DNA of 64,000 nt from Symbiodinium microadriaticum. Its lineage: Eukaryota; Sar; Dinophyceae; Suessiales; Symbiodiniaceae. The translations under genes and the position numbers were made by a program. The notes beneath the pieces are model-generated. The model did no database searches, was not told the origin of the DNA, and worked only from the letters and a program-made list of their open reading frames with translations. The stretch spans positions 94,652-158,651 of the forward strand of contig LSRX01000079.1 of the NCBI GenBank assembly GCA_001939145.1. Direction: 5' to 3'. This document shows positions 1-11,011 of this stretch, one piece after another; positions within the stretch are counted from its first letter, which is position 1, and each line of letters begins with the position of its first letter.

Positions 1-346
1 CTTTGTTGTTTGCACAGCTGGGGACCCCCAATGCAACTACAAGCCTAAAGCCTTTCCTCCTGGCGCAAAGTTGAAGTCTCTGCATGTGGTAGACTTCTGG
101 AAGTCAGGATGTTTAATGGGGCCAGACAATTTCAGTCAAACGCCAGAAGATTCTCTGACCCGTACATGCTACGGGCCATCCATGCCAGTCTACCATGGGC
201 TAGCAGCTTTGTAGTCTGCAGGTGCTGGAGTGCCGTGCCTCAGCTGCACAAGAGAGCCGTGTGGAAGCCGGCTTCATAGGGTGAGCCCCGTCTGGGCTAA
301 GTTTGGATCGGCCGGCCGAGAGTTAAATGCGATTCCCTTGTGCAAG
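1..346. other. no gene recognised; may hold 5' exons of the STYX-like gene
   Basis: I see no convincing exon here. The STYX-like gene that becomes readable at 347 needs N-terminal exons, encoding the first half of the phosphatase fold. They should lie in this stretch or before the window, but none could be identified by motif. Confidence 0.3.
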
Positions 347-1167
347 GTGACAGCCCTTTCGAGAACATCATTCGATTCTTTGCAGATGTCAAGCTGCTTC
401 TAGACTCCGGGCTTAACTGATTGATTGGAGGAGGTCATCCCTGGCATGACGAGCACTGGTATGTGCTGTGGCACTCAAGTGTTCTCCTCTGCATTTGCTC
501 GCCTTTGAATCTTGAAGCTGTCCTCGTTGTGGCTGAGGATGCCGTCTTGGCCAGAGGTGGTCGAATTCTTGTTCATGGAAATGCAGGCTGTTGTGAAGCA
601 CGTCTCGCCATGGCACTTCCGGCCTAGCCACCTGCACATCTTCAAACCTGTGAGAACCGTGGGAGGCATGTCCCGTTCTGCTGCACTTGTGGTCGCGCAT
701 CTTGCCAGCTATAAAGGCATGTACCTGTCCGTTCGTTTCGATGAGAGGGTAGCAAGCCGATGAGACGCAGCCAGCTGCACTGCTGGGGCTTGTGATATGT
801 TTTAGATGTTCGGATGGTGATGCCCCAATACCATGACAGTGATGGTTGGCCGGCAGTCTGCCCGCGCCTTTGAGATGCAAACATTACTCGGAGATTTCGG
901 AGCTTTTGGACCAAATGCCTGTCCGGACAGTACCAAAATCAAAGGTATGTGATGGAGAAGTTCAACCTTCCTTCCGACCAGGCTGGGCCCATGGCTGCGG
1001 TTACGTAGCCATAAAGATGTCTGTGAAGGTCACTTCTGGCTACAATGCAAGTGCTCGGGGGGGTTCAAGTCAAACAGGCACACACTTATGTGCTCACTCG
1101 GCGACACTGCATCTCCATCAACGAGGGTTTCCGGAACCAAATCCGGCGGCTGGGCAAGATGGACTGA
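347..1167 (+). CDS. STYX-like pseudophosphatase (dual-specificity phosphatase fold), 5' incomplete
   Basis: Exons read as 347-402, 538-586, 666-716 and a last exon starting at 1052 or 1070 and ending at the TGA 1165-1167. Joined, they give the second half of a dual-specificity phosphatase domain: SPFENIIRFFADVK, then ARGGRILVHGNAGMSRSAAL, then AHTYVLTRRHCISINEGF. This order and spacing match the STYX family. The P-loop reads HGNAGMSRS where an active enzyme has HCx5RS, so the catalytic Cys is Gly, the same change that defines human STYX. It probably binds phosphorylated partners without dephosphorylating them. The first intron starts GA (403-537), the next two start GC (587-665 and from 717); all end AG and all phases fit. 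The last acceptor is ambiguous: the 1052 start adds about six residues in a loop. Upstream exons are not found. Family assignment is strong; exact ends are inferred. Confidence 0.72.
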
Positions 1168-2801
1168 ATCGCTTCAGACATTTCCAGATCCGTCGTGACA
1201 AGGGCCGGAGTCATTTGAAGACGGTGTATAGTCCAGAAAGGCTTGCTTGGTAGCCTTTCGTCGCGGCATGTTGTTGGACTTCCGGCCACAGCCAAGGGAG
1301 TATGAGATGCTCCATAGAGCCCGGTGCTCGGAGACCTCAGACTCCTCCTGAAAATTGAAGTAAGGTGTGCATTGTTTTAGCCATCGCTACGCGGAGTGAT
1401 CATCCGAGACATCTCACGGGTGAAGAGGTGTAGCTCGAGACAAGTGTTCGCACAGTAGCTTACTAATTACGTAAGTGCGATGCAAGAAGCTGTCGACTCT
1501 GGTGTCCTTTGTGCCCCGGGTGTATGAGCCAATGTTGATTGCCAAAACGAAGATCGAGCACTGTCCTTGAGGTTCAGCTCCAGGTCAACAGCGGCATGCT
1601 GCAGGCGAGCGGAATTCATCCTTGAGGGTCGCACTTCATCGCTTTTGGGCGGGCTTCGTCTGTGAACAGAGATTGCACGCCGAAGCATTGGCCTGAGGCA
1701 TTCCAAGCCCAACCGCATGGCCAGAAGAGGCCAGCCCAGTCCTTCTGTGTAGGGCCCGCCTTCATGGGTCAAGGTACGGATGCTAATGCTCACAGCCAGC
1801 TGGATCAGCCCAGCGTCGTAGATGTGTTTGGCGCCTGTGATGTGCAGTGCTGTTGGATGGTCCGAGAGAAGCATTAACCGATTTGGAAACGAACTCCTGG
1901 AAACCTAAGCTGTCCACCAGTCAGTTTCAGTTCATGCTGCTGAAGTCTTGGGCTGGCGCAGACATGCCATTCGGCAGGGGCCTGGAGATGATGGACACTT
2001 CGGAAGGACCTCCCCAGGAGAACCCAATGCAGTGACTTCATGACAGCACCAGGCCCGGCAGATAGAGACGAAGCCTAATCCAAGCAACGCTTAGCCTGGA
2101 CAGAGCAGTCTCGTGGTTTCCGTTGGCCGTCCAGCCTTTCAGTGGGGCTGGTGCCGTCAATCCGAGAGGGCGCAGACGATGGGTAAGATATGATTTTTCG
2201 TCGAAGCACACCCCTGGATTCGTCCTGCACATTCTCGGCTGCCTCCTACCTAGCTTTAGCGATCTTGTTGGACGAATCCCGGGCGATGCTGACAGTGCAC
2301 TTGCTGCACGGTTCACAACCTTGCAGGAGTGGACCCTGCTTGTAGTTTCACTTTACAGGTAAGATTCCCAGCGTCGGCATTCATCTCTCGTGTTGAGATA
2401 CGCAAACACGCAGACCATTGGTTTGACCAGTGCTGTAGGGCCATGTGAGTGTCAAAAAATATGCAGGGAATTCAGATCCAGATATGGTGTTCTTTTTTTG
2501 GCTTCCCAAGACGGCCAGAGCAAGAGCCACAGGACGTGCGTGCACGTGGGAATCAGGAGATTTCTGGGTCCCCCGCGTCTGGGCAGATGGGTGGTGCGAC
2601 TGCGAACTGCCGCTGCCGTCAGCGAGGCGCAGGAGGCAACTTCGAGGCGATGCCGCCCGCGAGGCCCAACCACGTTCCCGAGAGCCAATCCGGTCTCACC
2701 GGGCTTTCTGACCCGACCATATAGCGTTGATTCCTGGCAGTCATCCGTACCCAAACACTGCAGTAGGCTTGGACATTCCAGCGTTTGACGTCGTTACCTA
2801 G
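1168..2801. other. mostly unassigned; one weak exon candidate at 1931-2035 and one at about 2505-2724
   Basis: A + frame from a tttcag acceptor at 1930 to a TGA at 2033-2035 has GC3-rich codons and could be a terminal exon (starts FMLLKSWAGADMPFGRG). A second + frame, about 2505-2724, is Gly/Gln/Pro-rich and could be a disordered exon of the RNA-binding gene that follows. Neither matches a family I know. The rest shows no coding signal I would defend. Confidence 0.25.
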
Positions 2802-3087
2802 ATGCGGGGGCACATGTTGGACAGCTTGAATCGGGTGACACAGCCAGTTTCAGCATCACAATACTTCAGGAGGACGAGATCCTGGGAAAGCTGTGCCGTA
2901 GCCTGCAGTCAGAAAAAGGATCAGCGCAAGTTGCTGGCACAGACGCTGCTTGCATTGTTCGAGCCGTTTTCATGCGGCGCAAATGGCGTTCGGGTACGTT
3001 TGGGCAGGTTGTCGTTGTCCGCAACGACATGGGCCGATCTCGAGGCTTTGGCTTCGTCGAATTCCAAGAGGACATGCCATCTGCCTA
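2802..3087 (+). CDS. RRM RNA-binding protein exon, partial
   Basis: One + frame stays open from about 2789 to the TAG at 3085-3087. It ends with a textbook RNP1 strand, GRSRGFGFVEF, preceded by FGQVVVVRNDMG, the beta-2/loop part of an RNA recognition motif. The upstream part (EDEILGKLCRSLQSEKGSAQ) has coding-like codon use but is not recognised. The exon has no ATG and must be spliced on both sides; its 5' limit is uncertain, with several AG candidates from 2801 on. A GA donor just after FVEFQE (GAG^gacatg, near 3070) is plausible, because an RRM needs another 25 or so residues after RNP1. Role by family: single-stranded RNA binding in splicing, transport or translation. A second frame reading LLALFEPF across the same bases is treated as chance. 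Confidence 0.6.
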
Positions 3088-3646
3088 GCTGGTAATCACA
3101 GCACAGGGGATTTCGCGTGCTTCAGCGCGCTGCAAGTCAGGAATCTGATGCGCAAACAGCCCTCATGCCAGCGACTCAGAAGGCTTCTCAGTTGATCGGC
3201 TTCTCAGTTTCAAGAGAGGTGAAGGTTTGCTCCTGTCAGCACTGGGCGGGCAGGGCCGATTCCTGACTTGCGGCTTCCCGACCCGTAACTTGTACTAAGA
3301 CTTGTACTGATGTGGCTGTGCAGGGAGCAGAAGCAGAACCACGACACGCACCCATACAAAGCCCGCCACGTCCTACTGCAGGAATCTTGCTACCTATTCT
3401 CTTCCTGCCAGCTGAAAATGCTTGAAGTGCCCGGTCAGGCTGCTCAAACAGAATTGCCCAACCGGCCAGTAAGGTTTTCAGACAGCCTCCTCGGTGGGCG
3501 GGAGATCGTCGTATCGAAGAGCACACGCGTGCGCTGTCCAGAGTTGTCTGCACGTTGCCGGTGAACTGAATATCCATTGATGCTTCGTGTTTCTTGGGCA
3601 CGGATGGCCACGGGGAGTCTGCAAAGCCTCCTGCCCTGGGTAGGAC

Positions 3647-3898
3647 ATGAAGAAACTAGCGTTCTCCTTGAAGACTCGGCCGGTTTGTTGTGCAGTGCTA
3701 ACAGTGCAGACTTTCGCAGGATCAGGTACTTGTAGCAGCTTGGCAGGAATATTGTGCCCCACAAAGCATGATCAGACTCTGAAGGCTATAAGCCAGAAGA
3801 AGAAGAGCAAGGTGCGCCAGTTGTCGCCGTTTGCAGTACGAGTCGATGGCATTGGGCCCTTGCCCATGACTTCCCATGTCAATGCAGGACGAGATTGA
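3647..3898 (+). CDS. possible exon, unrecognised product
   Basis: The + frame from ATG 3647 becomes coding-like after about 3779 (KKKSKVRQLSPFAVRVDGIG) with G/C-ending codons, and runs to an AATGCAG^gacgag site at about 3889 that would be a GA donor. I do not recognise the protein. Only the distal 110 bases look clearly coding; the first part may be intron. Confidence 0.3.
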   Translation: MKKLAFSLKTRPVCCAVLTVQTFAGSGTCSSLAGILCPTKHDQTLKAISQKKKSKVRQLSPFAVRVDGIGPLPMTSHVNAGRD

Positions 3899-4145
3899 GA
3901 AAGGAGCGAGCAAAGGGACCGCTCCCTACTTGTGAACTGCAGTTCGCTCGCTGCTGCAAAACATTGTTGGACTCCATTGCTCATCACTTTGACAAGCTTC
4001 GCTCGCGGGATTGCGCTTGCTTGGCTGAGGTCGAACAAAGGCAAGGAGAAGCCACAAGACAAAGGCAAAAGCAAAGGCTTCATGCAGCAAACACTTCTGC
4101 AGAGGGCGACAGTCAGAATAATGACTAATCAAGAGCTGATGAGAA

Positions 4146-4411
4146 GCGGTAGAAGTAGAAGCGGAAGCAGTAGTAGCAGTAGTAGCATTAGCAGTAGCAG
4201 TAGCAGTGGCAGTGGCAGTGGCAGTGGCAGTAGGAGGAGTAGTAGTAGTAGTAATAGTAGTAGTAGTAGTAGTAGTAGTAGTCGTAGTCGTAGTCGTAGT
4301 CGTAGTCGTAGTCGTAGTCGTAGTCGTAGTCGTAGTCGTAGTCGTAGTCGTAGTCGTAGTCGTCGTCGTCGTCGTAGTCGTAGTCGTCGTCGTCGTCGTA
4401 GGCGTAGGCGT

Positions 4412-4473
<62 letters not shown>

Positions 4474-4527
4474 AGTAGTAGTAGTAGTAGTAGTAGAGTA
4501 GTAGTGGTGGCGGTGGTGGTGGTGGTC
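4146..4527. repeat. compound triplet microsatellite (AGT)n/(CGT)n/(GGT)n
   Basis: About 380 bases of uninterrupted triplets: AGT blocks at both ends, a CGT-rich core, and a short GTG tail. In frame on the + strand it reads as Ser/Arg, in another frame as Val; on the - strand as Leu or Tyr/Asp. Open frames here come from the repeat itself and do not show a gene. Confidence 0.95.
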
Positions 4528-5468
4528 ATGCACCCACTTCATCAGGACAGTGCGGTCCTGCTTTGAGAGGCGAAGACAAGAAGAGCAAAGGTAAAGGAGG
4601 CTTGGGCGCTGCTCTAGACTGGCCATGCATGCCGAGCTGATGTCATGAAGAGCAAGAGCAGTGCCCTCTGCAGGCAAAGATTCCTCCAGGTACGTTTTGC
4701 AAAGCTGTGTGGAGCAAGTTGCTGAAAGGGCCAATCTCGGCGTAAATCGGACGGACTGCTGAGCGGGAAGATTTCGTGCAGGGTTGGGGTCTTCAGCGGC
4801 GGGGCTTGATTTGGCCAGTAACATACATGCATCTACAGTCCACGCATGCGGCAAGCTACTATTGCATCATATGACTTTTTGCTAATTTGTTGGGAAGCTG
4901 GAGTTGGCGTGTCGGGATATGTTGCACATCAATGCCCCAAGAGTCGGGCTGCCTCGCCAGAGTTTGCAGCGTTGAATGTTTCGCTTGACTTCATCCAGCC
5001 TGACTCAGTGTGACCTTTCTCGTGGGAGGCGTCGGATCAATTTGGAGACGGTCGAGAAGGAGGCAAGCCGGCAGCCGGCCACAAAGAGTGAGTCATGTCA
5101 GGTGCGTGGCCAACGTAAGGCTTTGAGCGTGATGTTCGCATGAACCACAGCCCGAAGTTCGACGCTCAACCTTACATGGACATGTTGACAGGCGTGCATG
5201 CTCGGGACCGTCCCGAGCAGCCACTAAACGATGAATGCCTGTCGTCTTTGCTGTGTCAGCTGAGTCAGCTGCTCAACATGAAACCCACAAACTCCAGCAC
5301 GAGATGAAATTCAGCCTTCGGGTCGAGGGCCAAATCTGTCTTCTTTGGACAGGAGTCTTCGACTTCTGCTGCTATCGACGAGGTGCAGAATCAACGGAGC
5401 TGGCGAATGCTTTCTGCGGAAAACCTATTTAAGGGGCTGCGCCCAGAGTCGGGCAACGCATCCATTCC
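4528..5468. other. no gene recognised
   Basis: Unique sequence between two microsatellites. Open frames are short and on both strands; none looks like a known family. Confidence 0.4.
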
Positions 5469-5703
5469 TTAATTCCTTCATTCATTCCTTCATTCATTCA
5501 TTCATTCATTCATTCAATCCATCAATCCATCAATCATTCATTCATTCATTCATTCATTCATTCAATCCATCAATCCATCAATCATTCATTCATTCATTCA
5601 TTCATTCATTCATTCATTCATTCATTCAATCCATCAATCAATCAATCATTCAATCAATCAATCATTCAATCAGTCAATCATTCGTTCATTCACTCATTCA
5701 TTG
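5469..5703. repeat. (ATTC)n/(CAAT)n tetranucleotide microsatellite
   Basis: Long runs of cattcatt alternate with aatccatc and caatcaat blocks in an ordered way, so the array has a higher-order pattern. The + frame reads His-Ser-Phe-Ile; it is not taken as coding. Confidence 0.95.
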
Positions 5704-6170
5704 GGCTGGGGGCCTTGGAGAGGGGGTGCGCGTCCGGGCAGGACGGGGTAGAAGGCAGAGGAGGGCTTGGAGAGAAGAGGCAAGGAGAGAGGGGGCAGGG
5801 GGTGACACTCAAGGCTTGGGGGTACGGGAATAGGGGGCAGGGTACACGCGGGAGGCTTGCGGAGGCGGAGAAGCCGAGCGTGACTTTTAACTTTTTGGTG
5901 AGCTGCACGCGTATTTGCGTCATCAAAACAAGACAAACCAAGTTTTTCTGACGAGGTGGGGTAGGAGGTAGGGGTAGGTGTGGGTCGTAAGGGTAGGGAA
6001 GGGGGCAAGGAGGGGCCGGTTGGGCAGGGCGAGTAGTGGGGGGGAGCCTGTATGGGAGTAGAAGGCAGGGTGGAGGCGGGAGGGGGGGGGGGGAAAGGCC
6101 CCGCGCGCTGGGGAGCGTGACCCCTTCGCATGACTGTTTTTGGTGAGCTGCACGCGTATTTGCGTCATTT
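5704..6170. repeat. G-rich tract with two 32-bp direct repeats, 245 bp apart
   Basis: The + strand is very G-rich, including a run of ten or so G near 6083-6092. A 32-base segment beginning tttttggtgagctgcacg occurs at 5892-5923 and again, apparently without change, at 6137-6168. Each is preceded by a gagcgtgac box (about 5875 and 6114). This looks like a diverged tandem duplication of a 245-bp unit. Confidence 0.75.
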
Positions 6171-7246
6171 CTGAACCACACCAAAGAAGAAACCAGCCAA
6201 TTCCGTCGATGCAGGTTTCAGAATCTCTGGTTCGCTTTGATGTCTGCTTCAGCTCGGTGTACGCTTCTGAGAGGTCTTCCGAACATGGGGTTGGACAAAC
6301 GCTTCAGCTGCCTGCGTCTCCTGCATCACTACAGTCGATGATGTGCCAAAAAGAAGCCACTGCGATTAAGAGACTTGCGCCTTAACTCTCTGCTCACCCA
6401 GCCTAAGTGAGTCACACTTAACTGACTTAACTGGCGTTTTCGGCATGGCATTGGTGCAATGTGCAGGTGGTCAGCATGGCCCATCATGGCCCCACTCGGA
6501 TTTGAATGAATTGGGCACAGAGCCAATTCCGATGTTTGTGGCCCTCTCTCGTTTATTTCGATGCAATCGTGAGCTCATCTGAACTGTCTTTCTTCCAGAC
6601 GTTTTTGCACATCTACCATGGTGTCCGAAATTAGATCTCAGGTGTCAGGAAATGCCAACTCCTTGCCGATGCCCTGCATGACCCTAGTTCTGGTGGATTT
6701 TTGCGTCCCGCTCCTCTCCCCCTTTGTGTCCCTGTTTTGGATGTGACTTGTGAACTTCTTCTTGAATCTCTTTGGTTGTTGGATGCTTGCTAGATCTCCC
6801 CCTTGCATTGGACGCTGAGCATTGTGCCAGCGACTTGTGTTCATGTGCCTTCCTTGCTTGCTGGCAAGGGAAGACGTCACAGGGATTTACAATGTCGTTT
6901 TACGCTGATGCCGAGCTATCTGGTGTCTTCGTCGGTACCATTTCTTCTTAGATCGGCGGAAGCTCGTTATTTTGTGAATTCGGTCGCGGGAGCAGTCGTG
7001 GCCAGAACCGTCCTGACGACCCTTTCCCCGTAGCAAGTGATCCTGGCGGATCGCTCCAACTAGCCCAGTAGCAGACACGTTCGGCAGAATCTGGTTCTCT
7101 AACCGTCAGAGTGATGGTATATTGCATTGCAAACTCAGCCGCGAAAGAATCAGCGCTGCGTAGTTGCGGAGTGAGAAAGCTTGGCGGAGAGTTCCCATGC
7201 GGTTTGTCAGCTTACTGTCCTCCTGCATTCTCGCAACTCGATGGAG
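6171..7246. other. no gene recognised; probable upstream intron of the microexon gene
   Basis: No convincing exon. At 6989-7020 there is a segment resembling the 36-bp microexons downstream, but with a stop in frame; it may be a decayed copy. Confidence 0.3.
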
Positions 7247-9011
7247 GTGCCTGCGCTGGTTCGACCGGAAGTTCTGGACGAGGTCAGTCTGTTGGGAAAG
7301 TTTTCTTTGCGGACTCTTTAACTAGCATGCCCCGACCGACTGCTTCGTCGTACTACTAGAGTCCCGAGTGAGCATGTCCACTCGATAGTTAAGCTGGCAA
7401 CAGCTTGTCACACGCCGCGTGAGGATCTTTTGAAATGGTAGTCTGGCAGTTGTCAAACCACGATGTTTCCCCATGTAAAGTAAGATGTCTGAGCATGCAG
7501 TTGAAGAAGACGCCATCACATGTGGCTCAAGATGAAAAGGAGCGCTGCTGAGCTGCGCTGTAGCTTCAGGGTCGGGGCTGCCGGGGCTGGTTTGTGCTTG
7601 TCCTTTGACCTCCCTTTCGCTCTTACCTTGCCTGCTTGTTGTCATCAGCTAGGGTCGGAATACATGGTTATCAGCCGTAGGGCTTTCTTTGCTGTTCTTC
7701 GGACTTGGGATTCATTCAGGGTTGTAGGAGCTGCGGATGTCAGACACCCCTCCTCCGGCGGACCTTAAAAGCCCTGTTGAGGGTAGTCCAGAGATGCTCT
7801 GAGCAAAGTTGTTGTGGCTGAGTTTGCAGTTCGGGGCAGACCATGGTGGTCTCCAACTCTCAGCTGTGTTCAGGTGCCAGCAGCTGTGCACCCAGAAGTT
7901 CTGGACGAGGTGTGTTGGAACGTGGCAAGCACAAGTTGAGTTATCATTGTGAAAAGGGCAGGAGTTGCATGCTGGATGCATCTCATTTTGGCCTGTTCTA
8001 GCCTATTCTAGCGCCGACGCATGTCCTTTTCGCCCAGTCCCGCCCCCCCCCCTGAATCAGGTGCCAGAATTGGTGCGGCCAGGCGTTCTGGACGAGGTTT
8101 GGACCGCCCGTAGGTACAAGTATTTACTTATTGAGGTCTACAGATCGCATCACAGGAATCTGCAAAAGCTGCATATCTAGAGTCGCCTGGGAATGGCCCA
8201 TACCGCAGCGAGGTACCAGCCCTGACGCGGCCAGAGGTTTTGGACGAGGCTGGAGACTGAAATCAGGATGTCGGCCCAAGCAGCACAACCCGCGGAAGTG
8301 GTGCAGGTTCCTGCTCCGGTCTGTCCAGCTGTTCTCGGCGAGGTGCACGCAGCCGATGCCAAACTCAATGTGATCAGGATCTCTTTAACCATCACGGAGT
8401 AGCTGTGATGGCTCGTGGTTTCAATCTTGTTTTGGACATTCTGCTTCAGCATGGCTTCCATTGCCATCCACAATCTTTATCTTTCAACTCTTGTTGCTGG
8501 TGGTCAAGAGGTGCCAGCTGCAGTGCGTCCGGAAAACTTCGAGGTGGCGGTCACTGTTTTAGGATGTTTTGGGTTTTCGTTGGTCCTTTGCCATAGACCA
8601 GGCTTTGTGGCACGGGTGCATGTGATCCAGGGGCATGACCTCAGGTATTTCTTGTGCGTTGATTCAGATGCACAGTGCAATGGCACAGCGCTTCACATCT
8701 CTTCGCCATGATGCCAAGCGTCGTAGTAAGAGATGGGGCATCTGTCAACACAGTCCTGGTGCCAATACACGAATCGTCACGCAAGACCAAGAGGCAGCGG
8801 CCCTTGAAGTGGTACAGGCACACTCTGCAGGTCGCGAGCAAACAACGCAGTGCTCAGAGTTGTTCTCTTTACAAACAGCCGGGGCAGGCTGCGGGTCGTT
8901 TACGATTGTAAACGTTAGACCAAACACAAAAGAAGTGCCGGACAAGCAGCGAGTCAAACATGCTATCGAGGAACCGGCAGCCAAGCGCCCAAAGGAGGAG
9001 GCAGCCTGCAG
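7247..9011 (+). CDS. gene with six tandem microexons encoding a 12-residue repeat
   Basis: Six short units, each after an AG and all but one before GT: 7247-7282, 7874-7909, 8061-8096, 8213-8248 (GC donor), 8307-8342 and 8511-8543. The first five are exactly 36 bases; the sixth is 33. They read VPALVRPEVLDE, VPAAVHPEVLDE, VPELVRPGVLDE, VPALTRPEVLDE, VPAPVCPAVLGE and VPAAVRPENFE. Pyrimidine tracts precede several, clearest before 8061. The spaces between (591, 151, 116, 58 and 168 bases) are not similar to one another at a glance. All units are phase 0, so any subset can be joined without a frame change. A basic 3' segment at about 8935-9011 (VKHAIEEPAAKRPKEE, nuclear-signal-like) may be a later exon of the same gene. 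No family is recognised. Flanking exons are unknown. Confidence 0.6.
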
Positions 9012-10290
9012 ATGTGCTATCGGCATTATGGCCAGGGGCAAGTGCTCTGCTTCGTGATAGCTGATAGCCTGGAGAGAAGTTCCCCTGTGGCTGACATCAG
9101 GCCATCTGCGGCTCTGGGATCAAACTCGAGGTTGTCTGCTTAACTCTTCCTTCCATAAAAGGCGCGGGGCAGAGGATGTACTCTTTGAAGGCTTCTTTAA
9201 GATTGCAGCAAGGACTGGGATTACTTTTCATGACGCTCTTTCCACGACCCAGCCCACTAGTACCTGAGAGCTGTGAAAAGTTTCGGTTGTCGAAAATCTC
9301 AGCTTTGGCACCGGGCCATGGCTCCGTGGCCGCCATGGCTGGCGCTGGCATGGCTCGGCGGGATTCCTGGCGCAGCTCTGCGGGACAGCAGCAATGGCAG
9401 CTTGAAGGCGCGGCCTGGGCTCCGCACCGTCATAGTACGACTGTGAGAAGCCTGGAGCGAAAGAGTGCAGAGTGATCCGGTTGCTCGGCTTTGCCAAACG
9501 TGGCACGCAGGGCTTGGACGCAGTGGATCAGCAGACAGACCACTCTGAAGGCTGCCCGGTTTTGCTGGACATCTATGTATGTTTCTATCAATCCGGACGT
9601 TGTGGCAGTGGTGCACACACTACGGTCTTGACAGAGGCAGAAAGAGAGAGAAAGGAAAGAAAGAGCGAGAGAGAGGGTGCCGAGACAAGGGAGCAAGGGC
9701 GAGCTGTACCCGAGTAAAGGGGTTAAACCGTGCGCGCAGTCACCATCGACACTCCAAGCGACACCTGAATGGATAGGGCCAAGGGCCAAGCTAGGGCCGC
9801 GAGAGCGGAACTCAAGCCCTCGCAGAAAAGAACAGGACCTGCAAGTCTTCAAGGCCATGTTTTTTGCAGAAGGTCCGGCTGGCCAGAAAAGGATGATCGA
9901 CGACAACTAATTAGTCGCCAAGTTCACATTTGCACATTGCACACTGTGATTATTGTGGACTCGCCATCAGCATTTTTTGGCCTGCATTGCTCTATCGGGA
10001 TCTGCAGCGGGGCACAGGTTTGTAAGTGTTCGCGAGTGTGCGCACCAAGAAACGAACAGTCTCTTGCCAAGTTGAAGCGCTCTGCACTGCTGTATGTCGC
10101 GTGCAAGACAGTTGGAGGGCTGGGCAGATTCAACTCGCCCTGGTTTTGCAAATTAATTGTCATAAACTGCCGGGATAGGGATCAGCAAAAACATAAATTA
10201 GGATAAAACTTAAATTATCTTACTTGTTCGCCCACCCTACAGATAATGCATTTGGGGGCCACACCACTGACTGGTGTTGCGGTCGTGGCG
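9012..10290. other. no gene recognised
   Basis: Includes a short GA-rich patch at about 9640-9690. Open frames overlap on both strands and none is convincing. Confidence 0.35.
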
Positions 10291-10304
10291 TCCTCCTCCT
10301 ACTA

Positions 10305-10349
<45 letters not shown>

Positions 10350-10422
10350 TACTACTCCTGCTACTGCTGCTGCTGCTGCTACTACTACTACTACTACTAC
10401 TGCTACTACTATGACTGCTACT

Positions 10423-10477
<55 letters not shown>

Positions 10478-10488
10478 TCGACTACTAG
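10291..10488. repeat. (ACT)n triplet microsatellite
   Basis: About 200 bases of ACT/CTA triplets interrupted by short GCT, CCA and ATG variants. Frames read Tyr, Thr or Leu; not coding. Confidence 0.95.
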
Positions 10489-10494
10489 GACCCG

Positions 10495-10665
10495 TTTCGT
10501 TTGTTTTTGATCCAAGTTGAATATGTTTTTGATCCCTCACCCTTTGGTTTCCTGTAGCCTTGTCGATGAGTACCGGTTTATTTTTTTGATACGGTTGTCA
10601 ACTTTTTTGTCTTTGTGGTTCAGTTTTTTGATCCTGATTCAGTGTTTTTTGACCCGCCACCCAGG
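10495..10665. repeat. scattered TTTTTGATCC-type repeat
   Basis: The motif gtttttgatcc or a close variant (ttttttgatcctg, ttttttgacccg, tttttttgatacgg) recurs five times in about 170 bases. The same word appears inverted at 50540-50590, and a related stretch lies at 53118-53180. Confidence 0.5.
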
Positions 10666-11011
10666 AAAACTGCCGTCTGTTCCCGAGTTTCAATCATCTT
10701 AAACCCAGATCCTCACGGCAGTCACCATCTTATTTTTCGGCAACCACCTCGTTTGAGAGGGAAAGGCGAGGCCTGGAGAAAGTCGCTCCATGCTCTCCTG
10801 TTCTCCGTGATCGCTCCGGGTTCCGCAACCACAAACAGCGTAAAATCCTTAAGGGTGGTGGGCTTGTCCGAGTTGTGAGAGCGTCAAGAGTGGTTGGTCT
10901 TGAAAGATATGGGGTGTATGGTGAACCCGGCGCAGTTCGATAAAGTTGCAACTCACAGGCGCATGCCTCGCCTCGGGTTTGCACCGAACTTAATGGAACT
11001 ATGAATTCCAG

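Noticed and set aside
857..944. Coding-like segment after ggcag and before gtatgt, inside the STYX-like gene
   Set aside because: Its phase does not fit between the STYX exons (a stop arises), and the STYX protein reads through without it, so it is treated as intron.
2994..3007. A 14-base GT...AG intron in the RRM exon
   Set aside because: Far shorter than any plausible spliceosomal intron here, and an uninterrupted frame explains the RRM without it.
3932..4501. Ser/Arg-rich open frame of 189 codons, like an RS-domain splicing factor
   Set aside because: The Ser/Arg part is simply the (AGT)n/(CGT)n microsatellite read in one frame; other frames of the same array are equally open as Val, Leu or Tyr/Asp.
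4129..4854. Long - strand frame of 241 codons rich in Leu/Arg
   Set aside because: Most of its length is the same triplet repeat on the other strand; the flanks show no family.
5345..5833. Frame of 162 codons rich in His-Ser-Phe-Ile
   Set aside because: Driven by the ATTC tetranucleotide array.
10224..10520. Poly-Tyr and poly-Thr frames
   Set aside because: Driven by the ACT triplet array.
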